64,000 bases of DNA from NCBI GenBank assembly GCA_036345935.2, contig JADWOT020000003.1:21594509-21658508 (forward strand), written 5' to 3'. This stretch comes from Taenia hydatigena (lineage: Eukaryota > Platyhelminthes > Cestoda > Cyclophyllidea > Taeniidae). Shown here in pieces: positions 12,401 through 25,155 of the stretch. Made by a program: the position numbers and the translations under genes. The notes under the pieces are model-generated. The model saw only the letters and a program-made list of their open reading frames with translations. It did no database searches and was not told the origin of the DNA. The stretch's first letter is position 1. Every line of letters starts with the position of its first letter.

Positions 12401-15400
12401 TCATTTTTTGAGGTGGTTTTAGTGAAACCAGGTACGGCAGTAGGGCTGTACCCTTGAACCGAATGTAGACCATAATTGAAGTGTGTTTCCCATTGACAGC
12501 TGGGTGGATTTGGCCTGATGAGTAACTGGATGAGTCACATTCCACACTGGGAGACCTGGGCTGAGGACAACTTGAGTGGAAAGTAGCGACAGGCATTTTC
12601 TCTTCTCGCTCAAAGTGTGCATGAATTGCCAGCAAAATGGCTTAGACAACTCTTGGAAAGCTTTTCCTACCGTTCTGTCTGATAGGGTTTTCGTTTTTCT
12701 TTTTTTACGGGAAAACATCAAGGATATTCTGAATAAGACTAAATGGAAACTGCCGAATGTGGGTATTTTTTTGTGATACTCAAACAAACGAATCTGCGAG
12801 AAATTTTAGAGGGGAAAGGAGCATTTTTTCCGAAGGTTTAATGTGGATAGTGATGAGTATGTACCTTTGAAATCAAGCTCGAATACCAATTAGGCACTTA
12901 GTTGCACCACATGCTTGTTCTCTGAATGCTTGTACAAACGCACAGGAGGAAATAGGTACGATGGTACGAATGCGGGTGGGTGTGCACAGCGTGCATCAAA
13001 TCCGAAGTATGCTGGAGTTGGGATTCGTTCTCACGCTTTTGGGAGGAATTTTGAGGGACCTTGCGTTTACTAAACCAGCGTTACACCATCGAATGAGTAA
13101 TCAGGCCCTCCTCTAAGTTGGCATTACCAGAAGGCATAACGATAGGTCGGAAGTAGCTATTGGTTGTGCCAGAGAGAAGTAGGTGAATAGGCAGTAGGGT
13201 TGGCTGCAGTTACTGTTAGCATTCGACAATGCTGAACCATTTGAAGGTGGCTAAAACTGAACTGATGGAAGGATGCTCTGTCAAGGTGCAAGGGGTGTGT
13301 GGTGCGAATTGACTTGGACAAGCTTTCTACTTTGATAGGGGTGCAATGAAACGCTGAAACTCGCCTCCAAGGCATAAAAACCGGCGACTTGAAGCTGACA
13401 TTTGACGTCTCATCACTTCATCCCAGCGTTCCTTATAAACTATTTAAAGATGCTGTGACCTAAAAACCTTACTGTTGGACTCCTGTTGACCCTGGTCAAA
13501 TCGCCTCCAAAGCTATTAATCTTCTCCGACAGTCAATTTGGGGGCATGTTGGCTTCTTGGTTGGTTCTCCTTTTGTATCGAGGGCGCAACAATGTCTCGA
13601 TGCCATACAAATCTGTCAAAGAAGTTTCGAAGTGTTCTGTCTAGAAGATGTTGGTCTTCTTTCCTCTCCTTTCTCATTAAACTACCCTTAGCAAGACATG
13701 ATTAAATGTAGATCTTCCTACTGCCCTACTTACCGAGATAGTTCCGTCCTGACCGGCGTGGTTGATGCCTCAAAAATGAGTCCAATGGCACGTAAATTGA
13801 GGCCAAGGATTGATAGACTAGGTAAGGGCACTAAAGCCAGATAGCCACAGCTGCCTCAACTCCAAACCGTGACTTGGTGAGCCATTGGCTAAAACTGGCA
13901 TTCGACAGGCCTTTGCGGTTCACAAAGCTCAGGTTTCGATGTTGGTCAGGGCGCTTCGACTTATCTAAAGGTCTCATAAAATCACCTCGAGGAGGACGGA
14001 AAGACGCCTTACTCCTGGGTTGAAGCAAAATTCCACGTGATGCGTAATTCTCGAAATCTACGCCTATTTGTAGGTGACGGTGTTATACTTTTGTCGAAGT
14101 TAGGTTGCTTATTACCCGCTTCAGTAGTGTTTAATGTGTGCAGCCCTCAGCGTGTTTTGGCCGTTAGATAAGCGCAACTGTTGACCTGTGCCCAAATGCA
14201 AACGAACGCCAGCCACTTGAAACATTGTATCGAAGCTCATCCCCAGGATTTGGTGGCCATTCCAACACCAAAACTCACGATCGACTTGGTCTCTAATCTC
14301 TGTCGGTGAGTTATCATGACTTCGATGCCAGAGTCGACTATTGGATTGGCTTTAAAATTTCCTTCATTCAAGTCGACCAGATGGTGTTAATACCCCAGTT
14401 TCTACTTTGCGTTGTGTCTGAAATTTTAAAATGGCTAACTAAAGACCTCCTGATCTTATCTACTGGTTATTCGAAGTGTTAATGCGACAAATTCTGACAA
14501 AGCTGCAAGGAACTCCTCAACTAGTTACATTTTCAAGCTGTAGATATATTGCCTTAGTGCAATTTCGCTTCGGGGATGATTTTGGTACACCCATTCACTG
14601 CTTTACTCGTCTCTTACACCCAGTTGCTCGATTTCAGCTCACATCTTCACCGCCTAGTCTCCTGTTGACGTGGATTTCTTTTCCCATTTAAAAATGCCTA
14701 AATGAAATGGAGCTAGCATAGCTTCTGCACTTTATTGTGTTTAACAGATAACTTGCACCAGTGGCCACCAGAATATCAGTGTAGTGGTGCCAGCATGATC
14801 TGACCCTGTCCGTGTATGAACTCGAAGCACCACGCACGTAACATTTTGTTCTCACTCTCCTGCAATTTTACAACTGCAGCAATGCATTATGCCGAGCTAG
14901 CACAAATTTGTCTTCCGACAAGGGCACCCGTTTGTGCTTCCCACCTTCAGATTTTTCGAGTCTTACGTGTAAATCTGACTTCTAAGTGAACCTCTTTAAT
15001 TTCGCAGTGGACCTGCCATGCGATGTTGCGACTCTTATGCGTGGATTCTGGCGTTCACTCGATGCATTGCAAATGTAGGACATCAAGTCACCAGTGGAAA
15101 CATCCAATCATACCCACTTTTTGATCCAACCAGTTGGTAGTAAACACAAATTTGAAGGCGTCTATTGACTTGTCGTTTGGGTTTTGACATCAAGCAGGCC
15201 AACAAGACTAATTTAGGACATGAGATGAAAATAACAGCGATTCACCGATGAAGAGCCATTCAAACTTTTGTTATAATGATCGATTCAATGCACGCTGCAT
15301 ACTTGAGGCCGTGCTTTCTTTAGCCCATTCTCCGTGTAAGAACATTTAATTTGGCACCAGCACTGTATTAATCCCTTCTCTGAGTTGCTTTAGTGCGCAT

Positions 15401-18400
15401 GAAAAGGCCTCAAAATTTAGCAGGCTGTTAGTATGCTAACTGCCAACATCACACACGCGTGACACGCGCCCTTGATCGGGTTGTGGCAATTGGTTACATG
15501 AATTGCGCCACGACCAGATTGGCTGAGCTCAATACAGCAAAAACACATGCAGAAGCTGTTCGTGGTTTGAGGATGGGTGCATGTCTTTGAGAAAAATACA
15601 TCCTTTGTACTTGGTCGGATTTGCTTCGAGAGCCTCGTCTTGAACGCATGCATCCATATAGACGTCTTCTGTTGATGCATACAGGGCATCCAAGAACGTG
15701 TGGCATGAACTCCACGAATTGATCGTAGCGACTAACACAACACCCTTTGAGCAACGAAAGCCTTCGAGAAGGAACGTCTTCAATGATTCGCCTTAAGTCA
15801 CGACTACCTTTGTTCCTAAGCATTGGCAATCACTTTGAGTATTCGGTATTTCCTGGCGTTTCCAAGTTTTTTTGCAATGGAAAACTTTAGAGCAGATGAA
15901 TATTTAGCTACAATTAAGCTTTTGTTACGACTAATCCGCATATCTTGGAGCCATCACGCTGAACAATATGGCAGGTCCGTGTTAAGAAGCTTGGATAATT
16001 AAATTCGTTGCCTTCGAATGGGTATTTGTTCGGTATCCGGAGCTTTTAGTACGCTTCAAGAGTACCTTGTCGAACTTTACTTGCACCCACACATGCGCAC
16101 AAATCTCCTATTGACCCTGGTACATAACAGTTTGTGCGATTTGCGCTATAGCTCTCTTTATTGGCTTTTTCCAACGTGTAGGAACTTGCAAAATGCCTCC
16201 CACCTTTTCGTTTACGCATGCTAAGGTCTGACTCGGCGTCACTTTGTGTACTCCTTATTGAAACTTAGCACAATATCGGTTGAACCCGAGTTTAAGTTTG
16301 GACCTCACAGCTCTAGACTCTTTTGAGGAAATTGTTCGCGGTCTCTGAAGGGGCGCGGTAACAAAACGTATCGTCAAGAAGTTGTTTAGACTAACTCGCT
16401 ATTTTCGATCATAGCGATCATCGTGTCAAAAACATTTTACACCAGTGCTGCGATCTGTTCACACTTACGTCAAGTGAGAAAGCTGCGGAAGCTGCTACTT
16501 AAATCGGCTCACTTGCTTTATCAGTGAATGTTAATCAACTTCGAAGACCACCAATTTGTTTTCACTCCACCTTATAAAAATGCGTATTTGTCGGGCTTGT
16601 GGTGAGAAAACCTTCTTTTATCAAAACATTTGTTAGGGCAATAATCGGCTGCCCACCTCACACTTCTGTAGCCCTCATTAATTCATCACTAGAAAACCGA
16701 GTCGTTTAGGATGTCTTTGTTGCTGAAGGTTGAGTAATTGCGGCTTAGGCCTACTCAATGCCACTCCAATGTGTGCAAGAGAAGTGCTTCAGAAGCAGGC
16801 AGGATCGGTCGAAAGAAAGAGCTGTACCCCATGTCTCATACCACGGCAAGACATGTTAGTGGGAGAACTTCATTCAACCCTTCAGTAATGTTAATGCAAA
16901 GTGAAATGAAATAGGAATGGGGGGAGGAGGGACTGCTTTTTGGCTCTTAATAGGTGGTGTAAAATGGGATCGTAGATCCTCATGGTGACTAAACTATTAT
17001 AAGCGAATAATTGGTCACTCCGAGTTAGTTAGTTAGTAGAAACTGAATATTGGTGATGTCGTTTATTATAAGGGTGTGGCCGAAGATGTCCCATGAGTTT
17101 TGGACTAGCAATGCAAAATTGCTTTGTCCATGATGTGATGAAACCTTCATGAAATACGCAAGAGTTGGCCCTAACCATTTACACCCATAACCGCCAGATG
17201 CTTGGCGTCCTTGTGGTGGCATCCTTTGGTCTGACCCGACTGTGTTATTCATTTGTGTGTACTCGTTGGGACCTCACGTGCTATAAACCCTGAATTTGCT
17301 CAACTATCGCTCTATTATTGTCTCGTTGCTACAGTCTTGTTAAGTGAAAATTTCTCCTGTACTGCTAGATTTTGATCCCAATTATGACACTTGTCCACTC
17401 TTGCAATTCCACTTTTTTTTTATTAATGACTTTTGAGGCTTTGTGAAGTTGAAAAGTTGATGTTGAGTTTTTGAAGTCCTGGGGCATTTGGCGAGTTGAG
17501 GTATCTTTGACTCTCAACTGTGCTTGTTGCAGGACCTCCAAATCAGCCCTTGTAGTTTTACAAAAGGAATGAACATTCATTAGATTAAGGTCTTCAAATT
17601 TGGTTGCGTTCATTGCGGTGAGCCCATGGCAGAAGTTGGGTGATGTGTCTTTAACGAAACTCTGGTATTTCCATCTCATCTACAGAATCACCAACAAGTT
17701 TGCATATAAATTTAACTCAGTGTCCTTCTCCGGTGATCGGCTGGCCTTTAAAGGTCCCCAAACGCAAGCCTTTACATACTGAAATGGCCTTCGAAATTGG
17801 TGAAACATCGTCCTTTTCATGCGATGATTGACTTCCCGGAATTGTGTAAGGCTGAACTGGTGTAACAAGATAGCACATCTCTCTGGAGTAACGTTTCTCA
17901 ATGGTTTTTACTAAGTTCAAAAGTAAATCAATTAAAGACTTTTCGTTCACATTGAACTATGCAACGGATTAATGGTTGTCTCATCTTTTGAATGCTACAC
18001 GGACTTACTGACCCTTCAAACTAAACCCTGAGAGATTGTAGCAACTCGCAAAACGGTTTCGAGACAGGTATTACAAATAAGCATGCTTGATAACTTGACA
18101 TCTTCCTTGCCCTTCCTGGCGATGGCTCCCCAACGCGGCAATCAGGGAGTCGTTGCTTTTGAATACAATAGTGGTGATCCAACTTGGTTCAGTGAACACA
18201 CTCTCTGGTTTTGCTTAAAATTGAGTGATCTTTTGTAGTGAGGATATTCCACATTTGATTCATTGAAATGCATCCCTTTCCTACCCTTCATTGTCACATT
18301 GACGCCGCCCGACCATCTGTCCGTGTTACTTTCAGGATTGCAAAAACACGCGTGGGGGAGGGGGGGAGGGCGGAGAATGTGAGGCCCCAAAGTTTTATAG

Positions 18401-21400
18401 CAATTATTTTTCTAGCTACCTTAACTCACGTGAATGCACATTTAACTTCACTCCAGGTCTTGGTGTGGAGCTTTAAACTAAGTCGAATGGCAGGCCTTTG
18501 GTGTGGCGCACTTGACTTCTCCATTGTGAATTCCCATTTGTGTAACCGTTCGCAGTCCATACCTTTCTTCGCTTGAATTGAAACCGTTGCATCACCATCT
18601 ATGTAAATGATCACACTTTCTACAAAAAGGCAGGAATCTTTGGACTAGACACAAGCTGATGGTCATAGGGGCGCAGCAACAAAAACGACGTGAATGACGC
18701 TAATGTGTTACAGGCACGGTGGTCCGAGTCGTGGAGGAACTGAGAAGGTTTGAGCTGTACAAACAAACAAACGTTTATGAGGTTATCATTGGTGCAGCTT
18801 TTTAGTAAATTTTGAAGGCATTGACATGCCCAATGTCCAGGGCGTTATGGAACCGCTGTCAGAGGACTTCCTATCATCATCGTGGAGACCTTTTTGAGAC
18901 AACTCAAATTATACATGTAGTGACAGATTTGTTTGAAAGCCATAGATGTAGATGAGTGGAGCCCGCTATCATCTTCCTAGAGGTTGTACTGTAGAAGACT
19001 GAAAAGATTCCTGTAGCACTGTCCAAGTATATTTTTACCAAAATAAAGACGCCGAAGATGAATGCGAGATGGTCATGCCTTTTTGCATTTCTTGCCTCTA
19101 GGAATCGTGCATCTGGACTTGAAGCCGGAGAACTTTGTGATAGTGCGAGGCATGCTGAAGCTTATTGACCTGGGCATTAGCCAACGTCTGCCTGCAGACT
19201 GCACTCATATGGACCTGGAGAAGCCCATGGGCTCCCTTGTCTATATGAGCCCCGAGCAGCTCACTTCCATTGCTGGCGGCAACTTCGCTAACATCGATGA
19301 TGGGAACGATGCGAAGGTGGAGTCAGCCTATTCCATAACTGTGCGGATACTTTATTTTTATTTTGATGGCTTATTTGATGTTGCGAAGGTTGGATTATGG
19401 AATGAGAGCGATCATCCATCTCTTCATTTTCGGTCCATTCGCTCACCTTTTTGTTCATCCACAATTCACTTACTGGTCCATCCCTCTCCACAATCATCGC
19501 TCTTTTTTACTGCTTCATGCTTGTTTCCCTTCTGCAGACGTTTAATTTTGTATAACTATCGTGCGATAGGACTTGTGCCAGTGCTTTGATGTGAACCAGT
19601 GTTCTTTTATAATGTGACATTGAAGAAAAGCAACTGATTCTGAGATTATTTATGGTCTGATGGTCGCTCCTTTACTTAGCGTAATGAATTAACCCTCCTT
19701 ATTTATTCTTGATTCATCAGTCTACATTTAATCCATCCACTCAGCCACCCACCTATCCATCTATTCTTAATTTTTTACTCACTGTCCGCCCACTCATTTG
19801 TTTATCCGTAACCACTCCACCATTGGTGTATCAATTCACGTGTCAATCTTGGGTTTACCCTTCTGTCCATTCATCCATCTCTCCACTTCTAATCTACACT
19901 TCTCCCTTCCTTCTAGATTGTGCTATTTGATTTGTCGCACTTATTTAATCAGTTCCAATTCACATAATGCCATAATGCTGGCTTATGCATCTCATTCACT
20001 CCGTTCATCTTTGCCTCCCAGCTGCAGGTATTCACGCGACTTACGCCTTTCTAGGCGCAAAGTTTTCTGTCGTGGCGAAATCTCTCCGATCTGTGTCCAT
20101 TAGCCTCTGTGCTGGTGTATTCAAATCCCTGCGTTGCTGCATTGTTTTATGGCAGGGCCCACATTTATAGCTGACACGAATTTTACGGTTTGCCAGCGAT
20201 TCCACAAATAGTTTCTTCAAAGTTAGGCAATGGAGGTGTACCAAACCCTCCCAACGAACCAGCGAGTTCGAAGTTTAATAAGTAAGGCGATCAAATATCT
20301 TACATTTTTAATGAGTCTGCGTTCTAGTTTCATCTCCACTGGATCAGAGGTTTTATCCGTCTTTGGTTACGCATATTTTTGCCTTAGTAGTATCCTACCG
20401 TGGGTGTTTACTAGTCTCGATTTTTATTAACATTTACTCGCATTCCATCAAGACATTCACACGCCAATCCTACTTATCGTCCGTGGCCAATCGCTTGGAT
20501 GAGTGCAGTAGTCTCCTCTTGATTTCAATCCAACGGTATTTGAGTTTTGGTATTGTTAATGCCATTTCATTAATCAGATGAATGTATTTTTAATCCATGT
20601 GATCTATGGCCTTACTTTTTTGGTTGTACTCAACGCTGGCCTTCACATTCGACCGGAAAATTCCGTGTGCTTCTCACTTCTCTTCATCTCGTGCCTGAAT
20701 TCCTCAATCCTTTCGTTAGAAATTTTTACCCATTGCCGTTTATTAATTTTCCGTTTCGAGTAGAAAGCTTGCTAGCTGTCTTTAACTTTGACACGTATTG
20801 CACTCAGTAGGCAACTGCTCAGCCTTTCATGCGTTGAGCCCACTTGCATCCAGTTTCTCAATCATGCTGTCTCTCCATTTGACCGCTTTTTCTCACATAC
20901 CTTTGTTCAGGTGTGTTTCATATTGCTGGTGGCAAGTCTTCATCCTTGCGTAACTCGTCAGCCACTTATCAAGACCTGTATCGACAGTTGCCTCTTCTGA
21001 TACAACAGGGTTCTGAAGAATCATCTTAACATCGTTCATCTACACAAATTGTCATTCAAACTGGCCATCCTTGTGTCCAGCTACTCCATTCATTGCCTTT
21101 TCTTGACTAATTAAGCAGGATTACAAACTATTGCTTACTTTGCTGTCAGTTTTCCGCAAGGGGTGAGTTGGAAAAGAGCGAGGCGTAGTACTCCCGTCAT
21201 GCCACAGCCATACACATCCAGTCACACGAACAGATGGCCTAGACATTGGGTGTCGCCCAGCATTTCTAGCAGTAGAGGTCAACATGGATTAGCTCCGGAA
21301 CCAAGCCAATGGTAGCATATTAGTTGAATCCATCCTTTAGAACATTAAAATCTGTAGTTTTTTGAGGTCAGTCATGCACCCGGAGGCGATTGGAAGTGTT

Positions 21401-23685
21401 GCGATTCCAATTGCGTAATTTATCCTACCGTAGCTTAGTCTCCGGAAATCTGTTGAATAGGCTTCCTCTTCTCTTTTTTCTTCGCTCTTTTTCAACTTCG
21501 CTCCTTCCAATGCTTACCAGTGACTGGTGATGCCTTTGATTTGAAGAGGTTAAAAAAAGTCAATCAGTTGATCATATATTAAATAATGTGAAATGAAACC
21601 TCTTTTCTGACCGGAGGAGTATAGGCCATCCCTCCCCACTTTGGAGGCTTCTTTACGCTGTGGAAACGCTCTTAAGAAATCGCGTTTTCGACATCGTTGA
21701 TGTGGTGATTTACTTGTGTGTGTGTGTCTGGGTGTGTAGAGGAGAGTTCAATAGCAATGAGGTAGGACTGAAAGTGCTAAAAATTGACGTTGGCAGCTGG
21801 CAGTGGATAGATGGAGTACGGGGTGTCGTTTCGTGGTATTAAATAGATACCATGATGTGAAATGCTGACATTTTGTAAGCAAGTAAATATTCTTCGGTGT
21901 GTTTTTTTTTGTCTGCATCTGTAAGACCAAGGACAAATTATTCCTTACCGGATCCCATTAGAGCTGCTGATATGCATTCAGGAAAAGGCATGCCTTGAAA
22001 CTAGTCTCTTTTTCAGTAGTCGTCAGCGAATTCCCTTCCTCGCTATCCTTGATCGTTACGATTGTGCTCACCCAGAGGGAGTCATTCTGTTGTAAAATCG
22101 TTCATTTACTCGCATTGTGGTGGCAAAGAATGCATCGGAGGTTTGGGAAATAAAATTTAATTACTAGGATCATCCCTGGTAGGGTATTGTTGACAAGATC
22201 TCAGGAAAGGCATTTAAAGGTATGCCGCTGATTGATTGCCCTATCGCAAGAATATTTGTCGCTTAAAACACAACTGCTCTCGCTTTATCGTTCGTGACCC
22301 CATTTGGCGCAAGTCTCATATGTGTGACAGCAACAGCCAACTCCTTATACAACTAGTAAGGCTACCAAGAGAACTAACATGCATAGTTGTGTGTTTTGTA
22401 ATCATAGAGCGTTGAAGCTTTCTTGCATGTAATTTACCGTCTCAACTCAAGTTCACTTTTTGATTATTTTTGCTTCTTCCATCGAACAAATAAGATTATG
22501 TGGCGATTAGTCGATAACTTGATGCCTGCCTGGTTTTTTTTGATACCTCAACTTAGAGCACATTGTTGTTGCCCTTTTCTACCGAGTTTATTTCCCCTCT
22601 CATCAATTTGTGCTCTCTTCTCTCCGCGTAGGGCTGCGCCTTATGTTGTGTGATTCGTTTTGCTGCAAAAAAACACCACAAAAGGCAATCCTGCCGTTGC
22701 TTCTGGGTTAGAATGCTTCAAAATTAGTCAAATAACGCGGTGCAGGAGTCTATTTTTGCCTAGTTGTCAAGCTGTTGACATTATCATAGTTTTTGCTTGT
22801 TTCATGCGAGCTGAAGGAGTGCTCCATGAGTGCATTTCCCCCTCCAGCTTACTTAGTTTTCGCTACGTTCCATTTGCACGAAAAATAAGGGCACTGCTCC
22901 CCTGTTGTCGATCCTCGAACGTGACGGATGGGGTGTTTCGTCTTGGAAACGCTAGCTGAGCTGTCCCCTCTTGGATGTCACGAGACATTCGTAAATGAAA
23001 TAAGCTTTCCTTATTTCTTCCAACAACGTGGGTTCAAACTGGCTCAGAATTGTCTGCTCTCCCACCCATTTAATTCGTTGCTCATGAAGTCGGACGTAAT
23101 CCCTCTACGATGCGAAACTTCGTTCCAGCGCATTAAAAATGGTTTACATCGGCCACTCATTCGTCCCAACTCCTCTTTACCCATACTCGTGAAAGATAAG
23201 CATGTTTTTATCTGAGCGTTTTGGAACGAAGCTTCGGATTTCTCGCTAAAGGTCCGACAACAAAACTATTAAGGTCACATTCTGCCTCATCCAAAATGTA
23301 AAGTTATCTCGTATTGGCATTTTCAGGTCCGCCTGAAAACAGATATATGGGCACTGGGAGTGATTCTCTATGAGATGCTACACGGCCAGACACCTTTCGG
23401 CAGGGCTCAACAGACTGCTATCATGAGTGCAATCCTCTCGCCCGCCGTTGCTATCCGTTTTCCTCACGTGGACAACGTCAAACTTGACGAGGTAAGCCCG
23501 AACGCATTACCACACCGCATGCGTGGCAGACGAACCCCTGCCATTCGAAGAAACTGAGCCATATGCACTCGTCTGAAGTTACTTGCCTCGCTGATTTGCA
23601 GGCCCTAAGGCGCTGCCTCGTTCGAGATATCAGACAACGAGCCTCCATCGACGATCTCCTAGAAGCACAAACTCCAAGGCGGTAA
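6497..23685 (+). CDS. TTK: Dual-specificity spindle-checkpoint kinase MPS1/TTK
   Basis: Exons: 6497-6545, 6576-6703, 6733-6800, 6832-6938, 6969-about 7099 (3' edge unresolved), 7336-7738, 8671-8933, 9235-9389, 10549-10709, 19102-19316, 23327-23491 and 23602-23685 (stop TAA). The first exons encode a TPR-type N-terminus like TTK (PLDWLNYLNEIENYV; YEYAIEVLPELW; LAHYFSVLGNMSRAESTLNRA), which in the family targets the kinase to kinetochores. The 7336 exon is acidic and Ser-rich, as in the TTK linker. Kinase landmarks: glycine loop IARGGFSSV, ATP lysine in MRALKRV, helix-C Glu in CKNEVDLL, catalytic loop HLDLKPENF, metal loop DLG, activation segment GSLVYMSPEQ, DIWALGVILYEM and the subdomain XI Arg in IRQRASIDDLL. 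The protein is about 660 aa, shorter than vertebrate TTK, ending soon after the kinase domain. The ATG at 6497 is the only in-frame start before the TPR; the out-of-frame ATG at 6490 stops at once. All kinase-exon phases match. The join from 6969-7099 to 7336 remains uncertain. Confidence 0.88.
6546..6968 (+). other. Four ultra-short introns in the TTK N-terminal region
   Basis: Introns at 6546-6575 (30 nt), 6704-6732 (29), 6801-6831 (31) and 6939-6968 (30). Each starts GT and ends AG, mostly after a pyrimidine run (ATTTTTTCAG, GATTTCTTCAG, ACACTTTCAG). Removing them restores an uninterrupted TPR protein aligned to TTK without gaps (for example YFSVLG|NMSRAE). The two 30-nt introns have no in-frame stop, so retaining them would add ten residues rather than truncate. 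Confidence 0.75.
7739..8670 (+). other. TTK intron, no further gene seen
   Basis: Intron between the acidic linker exon and the exon that starts the kinase domain. Short open frames on both strands lack recognisable motifs and plausible splice partners. Confidence 0.5.
9390..10548 (+). other. TTK intron, no further gene seen
   Basis: The donor is GTCAGT after ...CTCTACAATTA and the acceptor is CTTTTTTCCAG at 10548. The split codon TA|T gives Tyr in LYNYELSPSYLVMVLEF, matching TTK. The intron itself shows nothing else supportable. Confidence 0.55.
10710..19101 (+). other. Large (8.4 kb) TTK intron with degraded repetitive sequence
   Basis: It separates ...VIHDR from IVHLDLKPENF, cutting the kinase domain just before the catalytic loop. 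It contains scattered open frames up to about 120 codons on either strand (minus strand around 15.4-15.8 kb and 17.4-17.95 kb), none with a motif I can name, and a G-rich run at 18354-18373. Probably decayed transposon sequence. Confidence 0.5.
18354..18373 (+). other. Putative G-quadruplex motif in TTK intron
   Basis: A purine run with G5-A-G7-A-G3-C-G2, which contains four runs of three or more G separated by loops of one base. It lies on the sense strand of the TTK pre-mRNA inside the 8.4-kb intron. Confidence 0.45.
19317..23326 (+). other. TTK intron with pyrimidine-rich sense strand
   Basis: Intron between the activation-segment exon and the DIWALG exon. From about 19.4 to 20.5 kb the plus strand is strongly C/T-biased with recurrent TCCATCCA/CATTCA words, a degenerate simple-sequence tract. 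The several 60-100 codon frames are products of this bias. No gene or defined transposon was recognised. Confidence 0.45.
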
Positions 23686-23835
23686 AAAGCTAAGCGCCAC
23701 CCCAAGGTGACAGCGGCTACTTCCCAAATCTCGCCTCCCGACGCATCATTGAGCGTCACCACCACTCCCCTCCCCCTACTCCAGATTGTATATGAAGTTT
23801 AAGTAGATTCTTTTGTCAAGAGGACTACCGTTCAA

Positions 23836-23841
23836 AATAAA
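23836..23841 (+). terminator. Candidate poly(A) signal of TTK
   Basis: AATAAA about 150 bases after the TTK stop codon; a second AATAAA lies at 23884-23889. The TTK stop and the convergent carrier-gene stop are only 372 bases apart, so both 3' untranslated regions must fit in this space. Confidence 0.5.
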
Positions 23842-24057
23842 TAACAAGCATAAAAGTGATTACGTTTGATCCACCCCTCGCAGAATAAACGTGCAATGAA
23901 AAAAACGATCTGTTCGTTCCAAACAGAATGCAACTGGGTTAACCTATCAAAGTACAGATCCAACAAATGCAATACAGCAAGGGTACTATTGGTGTGGTAG
24001 CCATTGCGCGACTGGGGGAGACAAATAGACGACTAGCTACAGCGCGGGAGATGCTCT

Positions 24058-25155
24058 TTACGCCTTTGGCTTGGTGGCATCCGTAGGGATGTAGCCAAAG
24101 TTCGCCTTCAACTGCTCCAAGAATATAAAGGTAAGTACTGTCTGCGGACCAAGACGGATGAAAGCGGGAACGAGACCCTTGAAGAAACCCAGCGGGCCCG
24201 TGCGCAACACGTCAAGGCCGCAAGCAGCCAGACCCTGAATGGAATAGCGGGAGGTTAACGGTCGTCAAATCAGACAGATTCGATTACGGAGCCAAAAGAG
24301 GTGGGAGTAAGCCTACCGAATATTTGCCGGGTGGAGCGTTCATCAGGCGTGTCTTCATGACATCAAACGGTTGGGTCATGCAGGTGGCAACACCAGCAGC
24401 ACCAATAGAAGCGGAAAAGTGCGTGATTGGATTATCATGGAAAAAGCCGGTAGATAAAAGCATGCTCTTGAAGGTATCGTAGAAAGCCAACTGCCCGAAA
24501 GTCATGAACGTGGCTCGGGTAGCAGTCATCGAAACGCCATTGAAAAGAGCACCAATACCCTCCTCACGAGTCACGCGGATGAGTCCATCAATAGCATGTT
24601 TGTAACTAAAGGGATAATTCTGCATTAAGACTTCTCCACGTGGAGAAAAGGAAAATTTAAAGGGCTTACTTTCTACGCTGGGCGGGAGGAACTTTTACAT
24701 CGTTTTGCATTCTAAAAAAAAACCAGAGATAAAGCCCAAACACCTTTGTTTATAAGATCTGTCAAAAAAGTGGAAAATACTAACCTGACATTTACCATGT
24801 CCCCAGGGTTACCCACTATGCCACCAACGAAACCAGCGAACATAGCGACGCCACCGCTCTCAACAAAGGTCATCTTTCTTCCAACGGAGTTCTTGTAAGA
24901 TTCGTAAACACCGAAACGCGTCATTGAATATGTAAGTTGACGAAGCAGAGAGGCACTGAGGCCGTTATATAGGCCCAGAATACCATCACTCTTAAAGACC
25001 CTCACCCCCATCCTGATCATGCCAAACTCTTTTTCCTGCTGAGTTTGAAGATGAACTTTTAACAAATCCAAGGGATGAGTAACAGCGGCAGCCATAGCAC
25101 TGGCCAAACCACCAAAGTACCAGTAACCTGCCCTAGCGGGAGGATTGCCGGACAT
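24058..25155 (-). CDS. SLC25A10: Mitochondrial dicarboxylate carrier (SLC25A10-like)
   Basis: Exons in transcript order: 25155-24785, 24711-24670, 24619-24317 and 24234-24058 (stop TAA), about 297 aa, normal for the family. The three carrier repeats each show their signature: THPLDLLKVHLQTQQ, GNPGDMVNVRMQND and TQPFDVMKTRLMN. Close neighbours such as WYFGGLAS, GLYNGLSASLLRQLTYS and QTVLTFIFLEQL match dicarboxylate carriers rather than other SLC25 members. The family exchanges malate or succinate for phosphate or sulphur anions across the inner mitochondrial membrane, with six membrane helices. The oddity is the junction of exons 2 and 3: canonical GT..AG splicing leaves ...CGT AGA AA joined to AAT TAT, one base out of frame, giving an early stop. 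One extra G at the donor would restore the family sequence. This could be a base error or a non-canonical junction. The start ATG gives MSGNPPARAG just before the first repeat. Confidence 0.9.

Noticed and set aside
12348..12787. Two overlapping minus-strand frames of 95 and 122 codons
   Set aside because: They lie in the large TTK intron, have no domain and overlap each other in different frames.
19700..20120. Plus-strand frames rich in Ser, Pro, Leu and His
   Set aside because: They are products of a pyrimidine-rich simple-sequence tract in the TTK intron, not of coding constraint.
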